DNA of 64,000 nucleotides from Siphonodentalium dalli (lineage: Eukaryota; Mollusca; Scaphopoda; Gadilida; Siphonodentaliidae). The position numbers and the translations under genes were made by a program. The stretch covers positions 23,872,987 to 23,936,986 of the forward strand of contig CP136063.1 in the NCBI GenBank assembly GCA_032622095.1, given 5' to 3'. Position 1 is the stretch's first letter, and the number at the start of each line of letters is the position of its first letter. The notes under the pieces are model-generated. The model was not told the origin of the DNA, did not search any database, and was given only the letters and a program-made list of their open reading frames with translations. This document shows, piece after piece, positions 1 through 9,911 of this stretch.

Positions 1-408
1 CACGCGTCCGTGTGAACGGATGTAATACAGACAACGAAAAGTACGGACTAACGAAACAAAGCAACGAACTCGTCTGAACACTCCTTTACGTCGTATTTGA
101 CTGGCATTTCCCAGTGGTTAATTAGGCTGAAGTGGTCACTCGCACCTAATAAAAGTGTTGTTGGGTACACGGGGTTTGCGATCGGCACTAACACCGTCAC
201 TTAAACTGTTTTTTCTGAAAGTCTGGCGCCCATTGGCAGTTTGTTTTCAGTTCATTTGTTTCCCATTGGAACGTAAACAATTATTCTCTGACAGAAATCA
301 TGGCAGAAACGAAAACTAAACGTCATTTAGAACGACCTTTCAAAACATGTGTACCCTTCAGTACATTTTCAAAACCTGTGTACCCTTCAGCACTTTTTTG
401 TTGAGAGT
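1..408. other. Non-coding leader of the window
   Basis: I see no gene here. The first ten bases read CACGCGTCCG, which equals the end of a widely used SalI cDNA-cloning adapter and may be chance. A 29-bp direct repeat around the words GTGTACCCTTCAG lies at about 341-398. It ends where the truncated long-TIR element begins. Confidence 0.5.
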
Positions 409-824
409 GACCCCTTCATTCGAATATTTTCTGGTCTAAAAATGTGTGTTTGTTCAGCTAACGAACAATAGTGGTTACTGTTAACAGATACCAGAAATCA
501 TATTGGGCAATTTTGTCACAAATAAACGTTAATTATACTCATTATCGCTTATATCTGTGGAACAAAACAATACAAACAACCAATATGTGACATTTGACAT
601 TCGTTGCGTAGCCGTAGGAACATCCCAGTGCTCTATATCGCAATACGGTCTCATCCAAATGGTCGGTTCTAAAAATAGTAACATAAATGGGCCCGATTTA
701 ATATTCGAAATAAAATCAATATTAATTGACAGAAGCTTTTCCATACAGGGGTTTTCAGTTCATATCTATTATTTTATACCCACGCAACTATTTAAAATTT
801 GTTATTTAAAGAGATAATCCATCT
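409..824 (+). mobile_element. Long-TIR TTAA element, copy 1, 5'-truncated
   Basis: This is nearly the same sequence as the full element at 44397-44902, in the same orientation, but the first 100-odd bases of the left arm are missing. The right arm ends in the shared terminal word GAGATAATCCATCT. The expected TTAA after it reads TTCA, so the target-site copy has decayed. An 86-codon open frame (557-817) starts at GTG. The same frame is open in one other copy and broken by a stop in the copy at 55660-56179, so I read it as chance and not as a protein. Confidence 0.75.
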
Positions 825-950
825 TTCAGCGTTAACTAGTTGACAACTATTTTGACAAGATATTAGCCGCTATGAATCAGTCCCCGCAAATGTTCGCAAA
901 TCGAATACATGTTTAAATCCATTAAACGTAAGATGAGACTAAAGACTGCA

Positions 951-1017
951 AACATCTGATGAATGTAGTCAGATTTCCAGAGTGTGTGAATATTTTCCCG
1001 CACATATTACACTTGTG
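951..1017 (-). pseudogene. Relic 14th zinc finger after frameshift
   Basis: Beyond the last intact finger of the 969-2135 array the frame shifts. In another frame the minus strand reads C-N-M-C-G-K-I-F-T-H-S-G-N-L-T-T-F, which is the N-terminal two thirds of a C2H2 finger. Roughly ten bases of the inter-finger linker (the TGD part) appear to be lost, which causes the shift. The histidine end of the finger is gone. The annotated protein therefore ends in a non-homologous tail of about 16 residues. Confidence 0.6.
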
Positions 1018-2135
1018 TGAGTATGAATTTTTCTATGTCGCATCAGAGAACTTGATTGGGCGAAAGTTTTCTCACATATATCGCACTGATACGGACGGTC
1101 ACCCGTGTGGATTCTCTTATGTACACTCAGATTTCCAGAGCGTGCAAATACTTTCCCGCATAAATCACACTCGTGTGGGCGATCACCTGAATGCATTTGC
1201 TTATGTCGAGTCAGATTAGTTGGGTCAGCGAACGATATATCACATATGTCACACTCGTGTGGACGTTCTCCTGTGTGAGTTATCTTGTGTCTCATCAGGG
1301 AACTTGAATAAGTGAACGATTTCTGACATGTATCGCACTCGTATGGTCGGTCACCTGTGTGAATTAGTTTGTGCTTCGTCAGAGTACTTGAATGAGTGAA
1401 TGATTTCTCACATATATCGCATTGATACGGTCGATCACCTGTGTGGATTCGCTTATGGGCAGTCATATCGCTTAATCGAAAAAACATTTTCCCACATATA
1501 TCACACCCATAATGACGATCACCTGTGTGAATAATCTTGTGTTTTGTCAGGTAACTTAAATCAGTGAACGACTTCTCACATATATCGCATTCGTATGGCC
1601 TGTCGCCTGTGTGAACTCGCTTATGTCTGATCAGATTTCCAAAGAGTGTGAATACTTTTTCACATAAATCGCACTGATATGGACGATCACCTGTGTGGAT
1701 TATCTTATGTGTAGTCAGATTTCCAGAGAGTGCGAATACTTTCCCGCATATATCACATTCGTGTGAGCCATCACCTGTATGGATTTTCACATGTTGCTTT
1801 AGAGTTCTTGCGTGAGCGAACGACTTCTCACATATATCGCAATGAAACCGGGGACGATCAGCTGTGTGGATTATCTTATGCCTAGTTACATACCCAAATT
1901 GTGTGAATACTTTCCCGCATATATCACACTCATGTGATAGTGAGTCATCGCCTGTATTGATTTTCATATGTTGCGTCAGAGTAGCTGACCGAGCCAAGGA
2001 TTTCTCACATATATCACACTGATATGGCCGATCACCTGTGTGATTTCTCTTATGTGCAGTAAGATTTCCAGAGAGTGCGAATACTTTTCCACATATATCA
2101 CATTCGTGTGGACTAGTACCTGTTTGCATTTTCAT
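969..2135 (-). CDS. C2H2 zinc-finger array protein, 13 fingers
   Basis: This 388-residue open frame is almost entirely tandem C2H2 zinc fingers, a fold that binds DNA and usually acts in the nucleus as a sequence-specific regulator. I count 13 fingers of 28-residue period with C-x2-C...H-x3-H spacing. The linker is TGDRP in place of the commoner TGEKP. Finger 2 ends in Asn in place of the last His (HMKIN). Fingers of CDICGKVF type and CDICEKSF type alternate in part, which suggests growth by two-finger units. No KRAB, BTB, SCAN or ZAD domain is visible. The ATG is only a Met inside a decayed finger (HMKMQTG), and finger remnants continue upstream to about 2301, so the true start is unknown. 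The C-terminus ends after a frameshift. It is either an unusual live gene missing its first exon or a recent pseudogene. Its closest relative in the window is the array at 12522-13445. Confidence 0.7.
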   Translation of the reverse strand: MKMQTGTSPHECDICGKVFALSGNLTAHKRNHTGDRPYQCDICEKSLARSATLTQHMKINTGDDSLSHECDICGKVFTQFGYVTRHKIIHTADRPRFHCDICEKSFAHARTLKQHVKIHTGDGSHECDICGKVFALSGNLTTHKIIHTGDRPYQCDLCEKVFTLFGNLIRHKRVHTGDRPYECDICEKSFTDLSYLTKHKIIHTGDRHYGCDICGKMFFRLSDMTAHKRIHTGDRPYQCDICEKSFTHSSTLTKHKLIHTGDRPYECDTCQKSFTYSSSLMRHKITHTGERPHECDICDISFADPTNLTRHKQMHSGDRPHECDLCGKVFARSGNLSVHKRIHTGDRPYQCDICEKTFAQSSSLMRHRKIHTHTSVICAGKYSHTLEI

Positions 2136-2301
2136 ATGTTGTGCTTGAGTACTTCAGTAAGCGAACAACTTCTGAGATACCGGTATATATCAGCTGAACC
2201 CGGGGACGATCACCTGTGTGGATTAGTTTATGTGCAGTCATATTTCCCGAGCATGCAATACTTTCCCACTTATCACATCCGAACACAGAAATTGGAATCA
2301 C
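2136..2301 (-). pseudogene. Decayed fingers upstream of the 969-2135 array
   Basis: The minus strand still shows a broken finger (FGCDKW, then ACSGNMTAHKLIHTGDRP) followed by a second that falls out of frame (QLIYTG, and LKHN in another frame). The same ACSGNM finger starts the plus-strand paralogue at 12522 and the copy at 7639-7836. The second Cys is lost and one or more indels separate it from the open frame below 2135. This shows that the array was once longer at its N-terminal side. Confidence 0.55.
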
Positions 2302-2557
2302 TGACTTTTATGCAATTTTTTGAGATTTTTTTGGAGTTATAGGCATTAGGGATCAGAAGTATGGCAGGTAATTTTCTGGAGATTCCTCCACCACCATTCA
2401 CTTCGACCCGTGAATTGTAACAACAAAAGCATCAATCTCAGGGTTTTCGGCATATATAGTTAGAAAAAGCATTGATCTACAATCTTACCGCGAGCATAGC
2501 ATCTATTCGTTGATTTATTCCAGGTTTTATCGCACGTTAACAAATTGTTTTCACCTG

Positions 2558-2761
2558 TTAGCTAGGTGGTGCCGCCGAAGATAGCCGGAACTCCTCGATT
2601 CCAATTTCTGTGTTCTTCGGCAAATCGGAAAATCTGGTAGTACGAAAACTGGTATTCGGAGCCGGAACATTGTTATCGGTCAAAACAATCAGCCCACGAC
2701 AAAGGTCTATTAAAAGTATCAGGTTCTGCCTTCCCAGCTGGTCCATTAAGCGTTGTTTCAT
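2558..2761 (-). CDS. Hypothetical 67-residue frame inside arm A
   Basis: A 67-codon frame with a hydrophobic stretch (LILLIDLCRGLIVL) near residues 14-27. The other arm of the inverted duplication (7114-7269, plus strand) holds the same frame, but a single change after FSDLPK creates a stop 17 residues early. I recognise no family. The frame may be preserved only because the duplication is young. It lies upstream of the zinc-finger array on the same strand and could be a leader exon, but the stop codon precedes the nearest CAG/GTGAAA donor-like word. Confidence 0.15.
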   Translation of the reverse strand: MKQRLMDQLGRQNLILLIDLCRGLIVLTDNNVPAPNTSFRTTRFSDLPKNTEIGIEEFRLSSAAPPS

Positions 2762-3429
2762 TGTGTAATATGGTCATTTGAGTGTTAAACAGAATAAAAT
2801 GTCAAGAAAGGGATTTTGGTGTCATTAGACGCATAATAACACATCCAAACTATCCAGAAATTCAAGTTGGCGTTCAACATAGCCACCGAAACTCATAAAT
2901 AGCTAGGGCAAATTACTCACAAAGTCAAATTGACCAAACACGAATACAGTCTCGATATGGACATCTGATTGTTAACAATATGATTTGGGTGTGCATGGCT
3001 GAGAATGTGTCGACATTTCAAGATGGCTACCAAAATGGTCGTCGAAAAATTGTCAAAATTTGAGTGATATCAATATCAGTATGATTAAATAATTAGCCAG
3101 TACAATTTTCCAACGTATTGATTCCCATTTATCGGGACAACAATTTTTCAAACAAAGCAGTATCTTAGTGTAAACATATTTTTATTTCCAAATCCAAACA
3201 TAATACACAAGTGACATAAATATATAACATATAAGAGATAAATGTATGGAAATGAGGATCAGACAACAAGCCCGAGGGCTTATATGAAGTCTTCTCCTCT
3301 TTGGCGACATGCCCCTTCCTCAATAAGTGAGGGAGGGGTATCGATCAGACGGGAAAGGATATAAATAATGTTTTTTAAAGGAGAAGTAACTAAGTTTGAG
3401 TTGGGGATGGAAACAGCGGGAAGATAGTG

Positions 3430-3500
3430 TTAGGGATAGCAGGAGGGAGAGAGATAGAGAGAGAAAGAGAGAGAGAATGAGAGAGAGTGAGAAAGTGGAG
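3430..3500 (+). repeat. GA-rich purine tract
   Basis: An imperfect GAGA simple repeat within the 430-bp stretch that is unique to arm A. The reverse strand gives a serine/leucine-rich open frame that is a composition artefact. Confidence 0.7.
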
Positions 3501-3782
3501 GGGCAGAGTTTTCAATAATTTAGTTGCTGCGTCATGAAAATTATGCTCGTAGTAATATGCATGCGTCAGGCTCTTCATTAGATTCAAACCTGCTAGTCAC
3601 ACACTAAGAGGGCATTTTGCAATTATGGCGAGCGATGAGCTTAATTGTTTTCAAACATGTACGAAAAAAACAGATGTCAATAGCTACGTGCAGACATGAT
3701 TATCGATGAACGATTGCCAGTAAACATATGGTCCCGGCGGTTCATTCAGCAAATTGTGTAGCGCAAAAAATGCGTGATATGA

Positions 3783-4490
3783 CATACCAGCTGGCATGAT
3801 GCTACGCTGAAACCAGGTAACATATTCTGATATATAATCACGCATAAGAGCGAATATTTCCCATTACAATTCACACAAAAGTCACACAACACCCACGTGC
3901 GCTTATATACTTTGAATTCTAGCTGGTTTATTTGCATCATACGCGTCACTTCACCCATAAGTGTATTGTAAACGTAGCTGTGGATATAAAATCGATCTGA
4001 CTATATACCTATCGTGTTCCCGGCCATTCAAGTGTACCCTCACAACAAGAGAACACTGTTTATTCGAGCGGGGATTATGTCCGTCTTTCCTGACGATGTA
4101 TGATAATTACATGGTCCCAATGAGGGAGTATTCACTCTTATTTGATGATTGATCTATATAAATCGCCTATAAATACGAATATTCCCCTCCGCTCACCGCA
4201 ACTTATAACCTGGGTAACTTTATAACAATTGCAGGAACCTGGGTAACTTTGTCTTTGTCACAGAAAACCGAAGAGAGTGTCTATTCAGCCTAACTCACGG
4301 CCCTATTGGATCCACCAGACCCGGTTATGTGGTTTTAGTGCTACAGGTCAAAGTTCGGGAGTAGCATTTCCATATATGGAAGTCATGAATATTCAAAATC
4401 ACTAAAACCACGGAACCTGCGCTGGATGAATCTCTGAAACCATGGAACGGGACTGGGTGAATCCAATACGGCCGCGACTCAGTGGTCTCG
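3783..4490. repeat. Spacer with small inverted repeat, no gene seen
   Basis: No coding region is evident. The word AACCTGGGTAACTTT occurs twice at about 4206-4252. Two segments (about 4292-4345 and 4402-4485) are imperfect inverted copies: both carry a GGTTTTAGTG/CACTAAAACC core, with TATTGGATCCACC and its near-complement GGTGAATCCAATA at the outer ends. It resembles a small foldback element. Confidence 0.4.
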
Positions 4491-4494
4491 CTTG

Positions 4495-4735
4495 TTGGAC
4501 CAATTCCAATCAGCCTTCACGGAAAATAACACCTCACTGCCCGAACTAGACCAAACAAAACCAGTCGACGCAATGGTCAAATCTGAGATCAGTATCGTCG
4601 ATGTAACTGCATTGCTATGAAACATCAAACCCCATAAGGCCATGTGTCCTGATCTCATATATACCGAACCAGATACTTAAAACGTGTGCCGAAGAAATTT
4701 GCCTATACCAGGCATATTCAACAAATAACTAAAGA
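4495..4735 (+). pseudogene. Non-LTR retrotransposon RT fragment
   Basis: The plus strand from 4501 reads QFQSAFTENNTSLPEL, then a block ending in PHKAMCPDLI. These match the start of the reverse-transcriptase domain of LINE-type elements, where the pattern is F-x-S-V-F-T, then a stretch ending in K-A-x-G-P-D. A TGA interrupts the frame just before NIKPHKA, and a frameshift is needed to continue into NQILKTCAEEI. Only about 80 codons survive and no catalytic YxDD block follows. It is a dead 5'- and 3'-truncated copy, probably of a CR1/Jockey-like clade. Confidence 0.6.
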
Positions 4736-4853
4736 CAGAGTATCCAATAATGACCGTTATGTTATGATGATCACCATAATCGGGAGGAATTCCTACCCAA
4801 CGATCAATCAATCATAAAAATACAGCGTTGATTACTCCCTCAGTTATTGGTAG

Positions 4854-5276
4854 ATGAATGGTAATTGTGTAACATCACTGGAGATATTTATAAACATGTT
4901 TACAAAGTATTTCCTCAAGTTTGCAGTTCGGATGGTGCATGCGGATATACCTTATTGTTGCATGCACATGATTCAAATTGTTTTATCCGCCCATTGCACT
5001 ATAGAAATAAAAGCAGAGCAGATAGTTATTTCTATTCGGGAGCACACATGGCATGACAGTGTGGATCAAAATCTGGAAAAGCGTGATCTGGTCCAAATTA
5101 TAGCCCGGTCTGTATGCAACACAACAACTAATGTTGACTACATATGGAAAATACTTCGAAAAGATGAACTTTGCGGAACTACACCAAATACCATTTATTT
5201 GGAGACATTTATTGTTTTAAATGGGCTAGCGGACCGTCAACGTTTTCATCATTTCAGCAATCGAATGAGAAATTAA
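4854..5276 (+). CDS. Unrecognised 140-residue open frame
   Basis: The frame starts MNGNCVTSLE and ends HHFSNRMRN. I do not recognise it. It has a moderately hydrophobic N-terminal third and a charged middle (DQNLEKRDLVQ). No cysteine or histidine motif pattern stands out. It follows the RT relic by about 120 bp and could be part of the same old element. Length alone makes it slightly unlikely by chance in AT-rich DNA, but there is no other support. Confidence 0.15.
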   Translation: MNGNCVTSLEIFINMFTKYFLKFAVRMVHADIPYCCMHMIQIVLSAHCTIEIKAEQIVISIREHTWHDSVDQNLEKRDLVQIIARSVCNTTTNVDYIWKILRKDELCGTTPNTIYLETFIVLNGLADRQRFHHFSNRMRN

Positions 5277-5564
5277 GTAGCCTTGATGTTTTCGGAACAT
5301 ATTGAGACGATTAACTATTATTGAAAGGGTCATCGGATACACATAAACTAAACAGTGGTTGTCTGAAAATCACCAGTGAACAATCGAATTACCCCACAGT
5401 GTAAATACGAAATAAACGTTTCAGATATAGCCGTGGTGGACTTTTCACCTTTAAAACGTTGCTGAAATTGTTAGTACTTAAAAATATAATACAGAGTAAT
5501 ACAAACATGTGCTGGTTCACACAGAATAACATATGCTTCGTGCACGAATGCAGATAGCATATAA

Positions 5565-5628
5565 GGGCCAGCTCGCCCCAGGCCGTTTTTGGGGCGAGCT
5601 GGCCCACCTTTCAGGGGCGAGCTGGCCC
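5565..5628. repeat. GGGGCGAGCTGGCCC cluster, left
   Basis: The 15-bp GC-rich word GGGGCGAGCTGGCCC occurs at 5591-5605 and 5614-5628, and its reverse complement lies at 5565-5579. The inverted pair can form a hairpin with an 11-bp loop. The surrounding DNA is strongly AT-rich, so the cluster is foreign in composition. A second cluster of the same word lies at 6411-6494. Confidence 0.85.
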
Positions 5629-6410
5629 GGGTATTACATTTGTATTAAAGTTGTAAATAAGTTAATATATATTAATATATTAATTTCTTAAGTTCAGATT
5701 ATGATATATTTCAGAGTTATGTCCATCAATTTTGACATTTATATTACTTTAGGCACGTTTGTTAGCAAAGATAATAGCCATGCAGTTTATCACACTAGTT
5801 GGTTTGAACGACGAACCGGCGAATTCATAAATAACAATAATGAACTGTTTTCACATTCTGGATATTAAAGTTTCTCTTATTCTCTGAGTTCATCTCACTA
5901 TCTCTGGAGTTTGGGAACCCCTTTGAAGCCGTTATTATATCCCCATTCATATCCTATCAAAACAATAGAAGCAGGTTGTTTACACAGTAACCAATCGACT
6001 AATCACACCTCACACTTCAGTGGATGAGATGGCTTCAGTGTGATAGATAATCACTTTCATATGCCGACCACATACCGTATATAAGCAGTGCAATATTTAT
6101 CTGACATCATAACCACAAATATGTTCCGTTGTATCTGCGAATATATACAACGGCAGTGGCTCGACTCAAGCACATTTTCGATCGAGGAATGGATTATATT
6201 CCGACATGACGTTCGGACAAATAATGATCTCGAATGTGTGTATATTTAATTCAACATTCCAAATTCAATGATACACATCTTGGGTATCAGTTGACCGATT
6301 TGGGTATCACTTTGTATGGTATCACTTGACTCGGGTATCACTTGACTGTAAGCCAGAGAAAGCAAGCAAAACGACCCCAAAACGACAACTTAAATAAGAC
6401 ATTATCCCTT
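5629..6410. other. Spacer between GC-rich word clusters
   Basis: About 780 bp with no supported gene. Words such as GGGTATCA(C/G)TTGAC repeat near 6275-6350. It may be the body of an element whose ends are the two GGGGCGAGCTGGCCC clusters. Confidence 0.4.
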
Positions 6411-6494
6411 GGGGCGAGCTGGCCCGGGCGAGCTGGCTCGGGGCGAGCTGGCCCATGTCGACTGGGGCGAGCTGATCCTGGGGCGAGTGGGCCC
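6411..6494 (+). repeat. GGGGCGAGCTGGCCC cluster, right
   Basis: Five direct copies of the 15-bp word, some with one or a few changes, at 6411, 6426 (partial), 6440, 6464 and 6480. All are in the orientation of the two forward copies at 5591-5628. The cluster abuts the end of inverted-duplication arm B at about 6500. Confidence 0.85.
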
Positions 6495-6499
6495 GTTTC

Positions 6500-7595
6500 C
6501 GTCATATCACGCATTTTTTGCGCTACACAATTTGCTGAATGAACCACCGGGACCATATGTTTACTGGCAATCGTTCATCGATAATCATGTCTGCACGTAG
6601 CTATTGACATCTGTTTTTTTCGTACATGTTTGAATACAATTAAGCTCATCGCTCGCCATAATTGCAAAATGCCCTCTTAGTATGTGACTAGCAGGTTTGA
6701 ATCTAACGAAGATACTGCTTTGTTTGAAAAATTGTTGTCCCGATAAATGGGAATCAATACGTTGGAAAATTGTACTGGCTAATTATTTAATCATACTGAT
6801 ATTGATATCACTCAAATTTTGACAATTTTTCGACGACCATTTTGGTAGCCATCTTGAAATGTCGACACATTCTCAGCCATGCACACCCAAATCATATTGT
6901 TAACAATCAGATGTCCATATCGAGACTGTATTCGTGTTTGGTCAATTTGACTTTGTGAGTAATTTTCCCTAGCTATTTATGAGTTTCGGTGGCTATGTTG
7001 AACGCCAACTTGAATTTCTGGATAGTTTGGATGTGTTATTCTGCGTCTAATGACACCAAAATCCCTTTCTTGACATTTTATTCTGTTTAACACTCAAATG
7101 ACCATATTACACAATGAAACAACGCTTAATGGACCAGCTGGGAAGGCAGAACCTGATACTTTTAATAGACCTTTGTCGTGGGCTGATTGTTTTGACCGAT
7201 AACAATGTTCCGGCTCCGAATACCAGTTTTCGTACTACCCGATTTTCCGATTTGCCGAAGACCACATAAATTGGAATCGAGGAGTTCCGGCTATCTTCGG
7301 CGGCACCACCTAGCTAACAGGTGAAAAAAATTTGTTAACGTGCGATAAAACCTGGAATAAATCAACGAATAGATGCTATGCTCGCGGTAAGATCAATGCT
7401 TTTTCTAACTATATATGCCGAAAACCCTGAGATTGATGCTTTTGTTGTTACAATTCACGGGTCGAAGTGAATGGTGGTGGAGGAATCTCCAGAAAATTAC
7501 CTGCCATTCTTCTGATCCCTAATGCCTATAACTCCAAAAAAATCTCAAAAAATTGCATAAAAGTCAGTGATTCTAATTTCTGTGCATCCGAATAA
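6500..7595 (-). repeat. Inverted duplication, arm B
   Basis: Reverse-complement copy of 2283-3782 without the 430-bp GA-rich block. Identity looks very high over more than 1 kb, so the duplication is young. At its right end, where arm A would enter a zinc-finger array, arm B instead meets a 52-bp duplicate (7594-7645) and then an oppositely oriented zinc-finger fragment. Confidence 0.8.
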
Positions 7596-7645
7596 TAATG
7601 TAAATATAAGTAAACAATCCCAGTTACAGTCAATAAGATCATTGT
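7594..7645 (+). repeat. 52-bp direct duplicate at a rearrangement junction
   Basis: The sequence containing CCCAGTTACAGTCAATAAG, with flanks from TAATGT to ATTGTCG, is found again at about 8062-8112 with a few changes. It joins arm B to the truncated zinc-finger copy, like filler DNA copied from nearby during break repair. Confidence 0.75.
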
Positions 7646-7836
7646 CGTGTGTATACTTTCCCGCATATATCACACTTGTGTGATCCATCGCCTGTATGGA
7701 TTTTCAAATGTTGCGTCAGAATACTTGGCTTAGCGAACGATTTCTCACATATAACGCACTGAAACCGGGGACGACCATCTGTGTGGATTAGTTCATGTGC
7801 AGACATATTTCCCGAACATGCAATGCTTCCCCACAC
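7639..7836 (-). pseudogene. Truncated zinc-finger fragment (copy of 12522 array)
   Basis: The minus strand encodes the same N-terminal residues as the plus-strand array at 12522-13445: ACSGNMSAHELIH, a complete finger of CVICEKSF type, and the first part of a CDICGKVYTR finger. It then stops at the junction with the 52-bp duplicate. Only one and a half fingers remain, so it cannot be functional as it stands. Confidence 0.8.
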
Positions 7837-8212
7837 ATATCACATCCGAATGAATTATCGCCTATCATATGTCGATTCAGATGTTCACGATATCTGAATA
7901 TTTTAACTCATATATCGGAAATTAGTGGATTATCTCCTGAATGTTCTCACGCTGTTATCCACATTGTTTTCGAACGACACCCTGGTTCCGTGGGTGACGC
8001 ATTCGAAGAAATTTCCATTGACAATGAAGGAATGTATACTTTGTTCCACGGATGTGATTATAATGTCAATATAAACAAACAATCCCAGTTACAGTCAATA
8101 AGATCATTGTCGACAACAAACACAGATTGTCTTTGTTCCTTAGAAGTAACATTTCAAAATCTGGTTTCTAGAATGGATACATGTATTGGTCGATAGAAAT
8201 CCAACAGCCAAT
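7643..8212 (-). repeat. Inverted duplication, arm C
   Basis: Reverse-complement copy of 12118-12688. It includes the fragment of the zinc-finger array and about 370 bp of its upstream DNA. The match fades after the word GATAGAA near 8200. The two arms face each other across about 3.9 kb that contains a zinc-finger pseudogene and the composite transposon. Confidence 0.8.
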
Positions 8213-8404
8213 TATAGTTCTTGTAGAGAATTTCGGTCGGTGTTTGTTATGTTTTTCTTCTATTGATATATGGGATCTATATTGTGATTTTATTGTATTG
8301 TAGAGACTTCACCTTTGAGAAATATATTGTTTTAATTCGGAAAGGCTAATGCAGAATAGCTTCATTGACTATAATTATGTAAACCCCATGCAGTTGGATC
8401 AAGA

Positions 8405-8630
8405 CATGCGTTTATTTATGACAAAATTACAGTTATAAAATTTATGGCATCTTTTAACAGTAACCATTATTGATCATTAGATAAAGGATCGCACAAGTTT
8501 AAACAAGAAATAATCCAAATATTAATAATATTAATCGATACAAGCGTTTCCAGACAGGGGTATTCGATTCATATATATTATTGTATACCCCGGAAACTAT
8601 ATAAAACCTGTTTACAAAGATAATATGAGA
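8405..8630 (-). mobile_element. Eroded copy of the long-TIR TTAA element
   Basis: Words shared with the full copies remain in order: GTTTATTTATGACAAAATTA, TTAACAGTAACCATTATTG, an ATTAATCGATA block, TCCAGACAGGGGT and GTATACCCCGG, then TGTTTACAAAGATAAT. Many substitutions and the lost outer ends show that this is the oldest copy in the window. Confidence 0.6.
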
Positions 8631-8989
8631 TACATTTTAGAAGTACAATAACAGTTTACTTCCGCAAACATGACGTCACAAAAATAGCACGTCTTCGAAT
8701 GACCACCCACGGCAATAGCTCAAACTTTGCAAAGTAAAGTTGATCTAACAAAAATGATGAAACAGAAATACAAATACTTCGATTTTAAAATATGGAAGTA
8801 TAATAAATGAGAGAAAAACATTATTATTGGTGAGATACACTGTTACATCGATATCCTGATTATCAATACCAAGCTGCAAAACAGAGTTAAGTCCCCTCCC
8901 TACGCGATATAAGTCCTGTGTAGGGGACTGAACTATGCATGGGGCTTGGATCAAAACATACTACGTGTATGTCATAAACCGGTATGCTG
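8631..8989. other. Intergenic, nothing recognised
   Basis: About 360 bp without a supported feature. Short open frames here have no family resemblance. Confidence 0.4.
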
Positions 8990-9477
8990 AGTCAAGTTCG
9001 TGCGTGGATTTTCATGTGGGTTCTCAGGTTACTCGACTGCGTAAACGATTTCTCACAAACATCACACTGATACGGACGGTCCCCTGTATGGACTCTCTTA
9101 TGTTTAATTAGGTCTCCCACTCGAGTAAATGTTTTCCGACACATATCGCACTGATGTGGATGCTCTTCAGTGTGGACTCTTTTATGAAGGGTGGCTTGCA
9201 CTAAACTAGTAAATAATTCATCACATACATCGCATTTATATGGAAGATAGTGCTCATGATGGGTGGATCCTCTTATGATTAGTCAGAGATCCTAATTTAG
9301 TATATGTTTTTCGTGTGGCCGATAACCTGTGTGCGTTCTCTTGTGTTCCATCAGCACTCTTGAATCGACGAAAGACTTCTGACACAAATCGCACGGATAC
9401 GGGCGCTCTCCCGTATGAGTTCTCCTGTGTCTCATCAGACTATTTGAGTGAGTAAAACAATAGAACAATACAGTCAA
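8990..9477 (-). pseudogene. Decayed C2H2 zinc-finger array
   Basis: From the right end the minus strand shows a partial finger ([13 protein letters not shown]), a finger [22 protein letters not shown], then a decayed finger with a stop after EKHILN. An in-frame finger KCDVCDELFTSLVQATLHKRVH follows, then QCDMCRKTFTRVGDLIKHKRVH and QCDVCEKSFTQSSNLRTHMKIH, ending ART-stop. At least five finger units are present but one is broken by a stop and indel around 9230-9300. The linkers (TEEHPH, TGDRPY, TGERPY) vary more than in the other arrays, so it may be an older lineage. Confidence 0.7.
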
Positions 9478-9907
9478 TCAGGGTATAGCGGATCACTTTT
9501 TAATTTTTCCCGTATTTTTCTGCAACTAAAAGGAATTCCCTGCATTTTTTCATTGATATTTATAGACATGTATATACTGCTTCCTCGGGAAGTAGAATTA
9601 TTTGAACCAAGTCCTCCTTTATTTCGGAAAATTAGATCGTTTGACAGGCGTAAATTGGTCAGCAGCGGACCACTTTTGTCAGTAGCGGATCACTTGCTTC
9701 AATGAATAATTTTACACTTCCTACCTCACTTTTACACCTTGTTAGCACAAGATATATTGTAACAAGCTAGTTTGAAGATAGTTTTGCACAATAACTCTAG
9801 TTTTAATGTACTTAGTAACAGAAAACCCCACAGAAAACGAGCATGCCAGTTACTGGTTACTGCGCATGTGCGATTACTTTACTGGTTAATGCGCATGTGC
9901 GATCCGC
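9478..9907. other. Spacer with AGCGGATCACTT words
   Basis: No gene is supported. The word AGCGGA(T/C)CACTT appears near 9488, 9664 and 9682. This stretch lies between the zinc-finger pseudogene and the composite transposon. Confidence 0.45.
9851..9903 (+). promoter_or_regulatory. Two 24-bp copies carrying GCGCATGTGCG
   Basis: A 24-bp unit beginning TACTGGTTA occurs at 9851-9874 and 9880-9903 with one difference. Each contains TGCGCATGTGCG, a near match to the NRF-1 palindrome GCGCATGCGC. The pair lies immediately left of the composite transposon. A regulatory role is only a guess. Confidence 0.35.
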
Positions 9908-9911
9908 TATT

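Larger units (their letters stand above)
2283..3782 (+). repeat. Inverted duplication, arm A
   Basis: Read on the minus strand, this segment matches 6500-7595 almost base for base. It runs from the words near GGGATCAGAAG and the GGTGGTGCCGCCGAAG block to the GCGCAAAAAATGCGTGATATGAC end. About 430 bp at 3150-3585, including a GA-rich tract, is present only in this arm, so it is an insertion here or a deletion in the other arm. Arm A directly adjoins the 5' side of the zinc-finger array at 969-2301, so it is the flanking DNA of that gene and was copied in reverse orientation. Confidence 0.8.

Noticed and set aside
557-817. 86-residue open frame inside the long-TIR element, also open at 50182-50442
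   Set aside because: It starts at GTG, not ATG, and the copy at 55660-56179 has a stop in the same frame. Similarity follows from shared DNA of the element.
3390-3587. Serine/leucine-rich frame opposite the GA tract
   Set aside because: Simple-sequence artefact.
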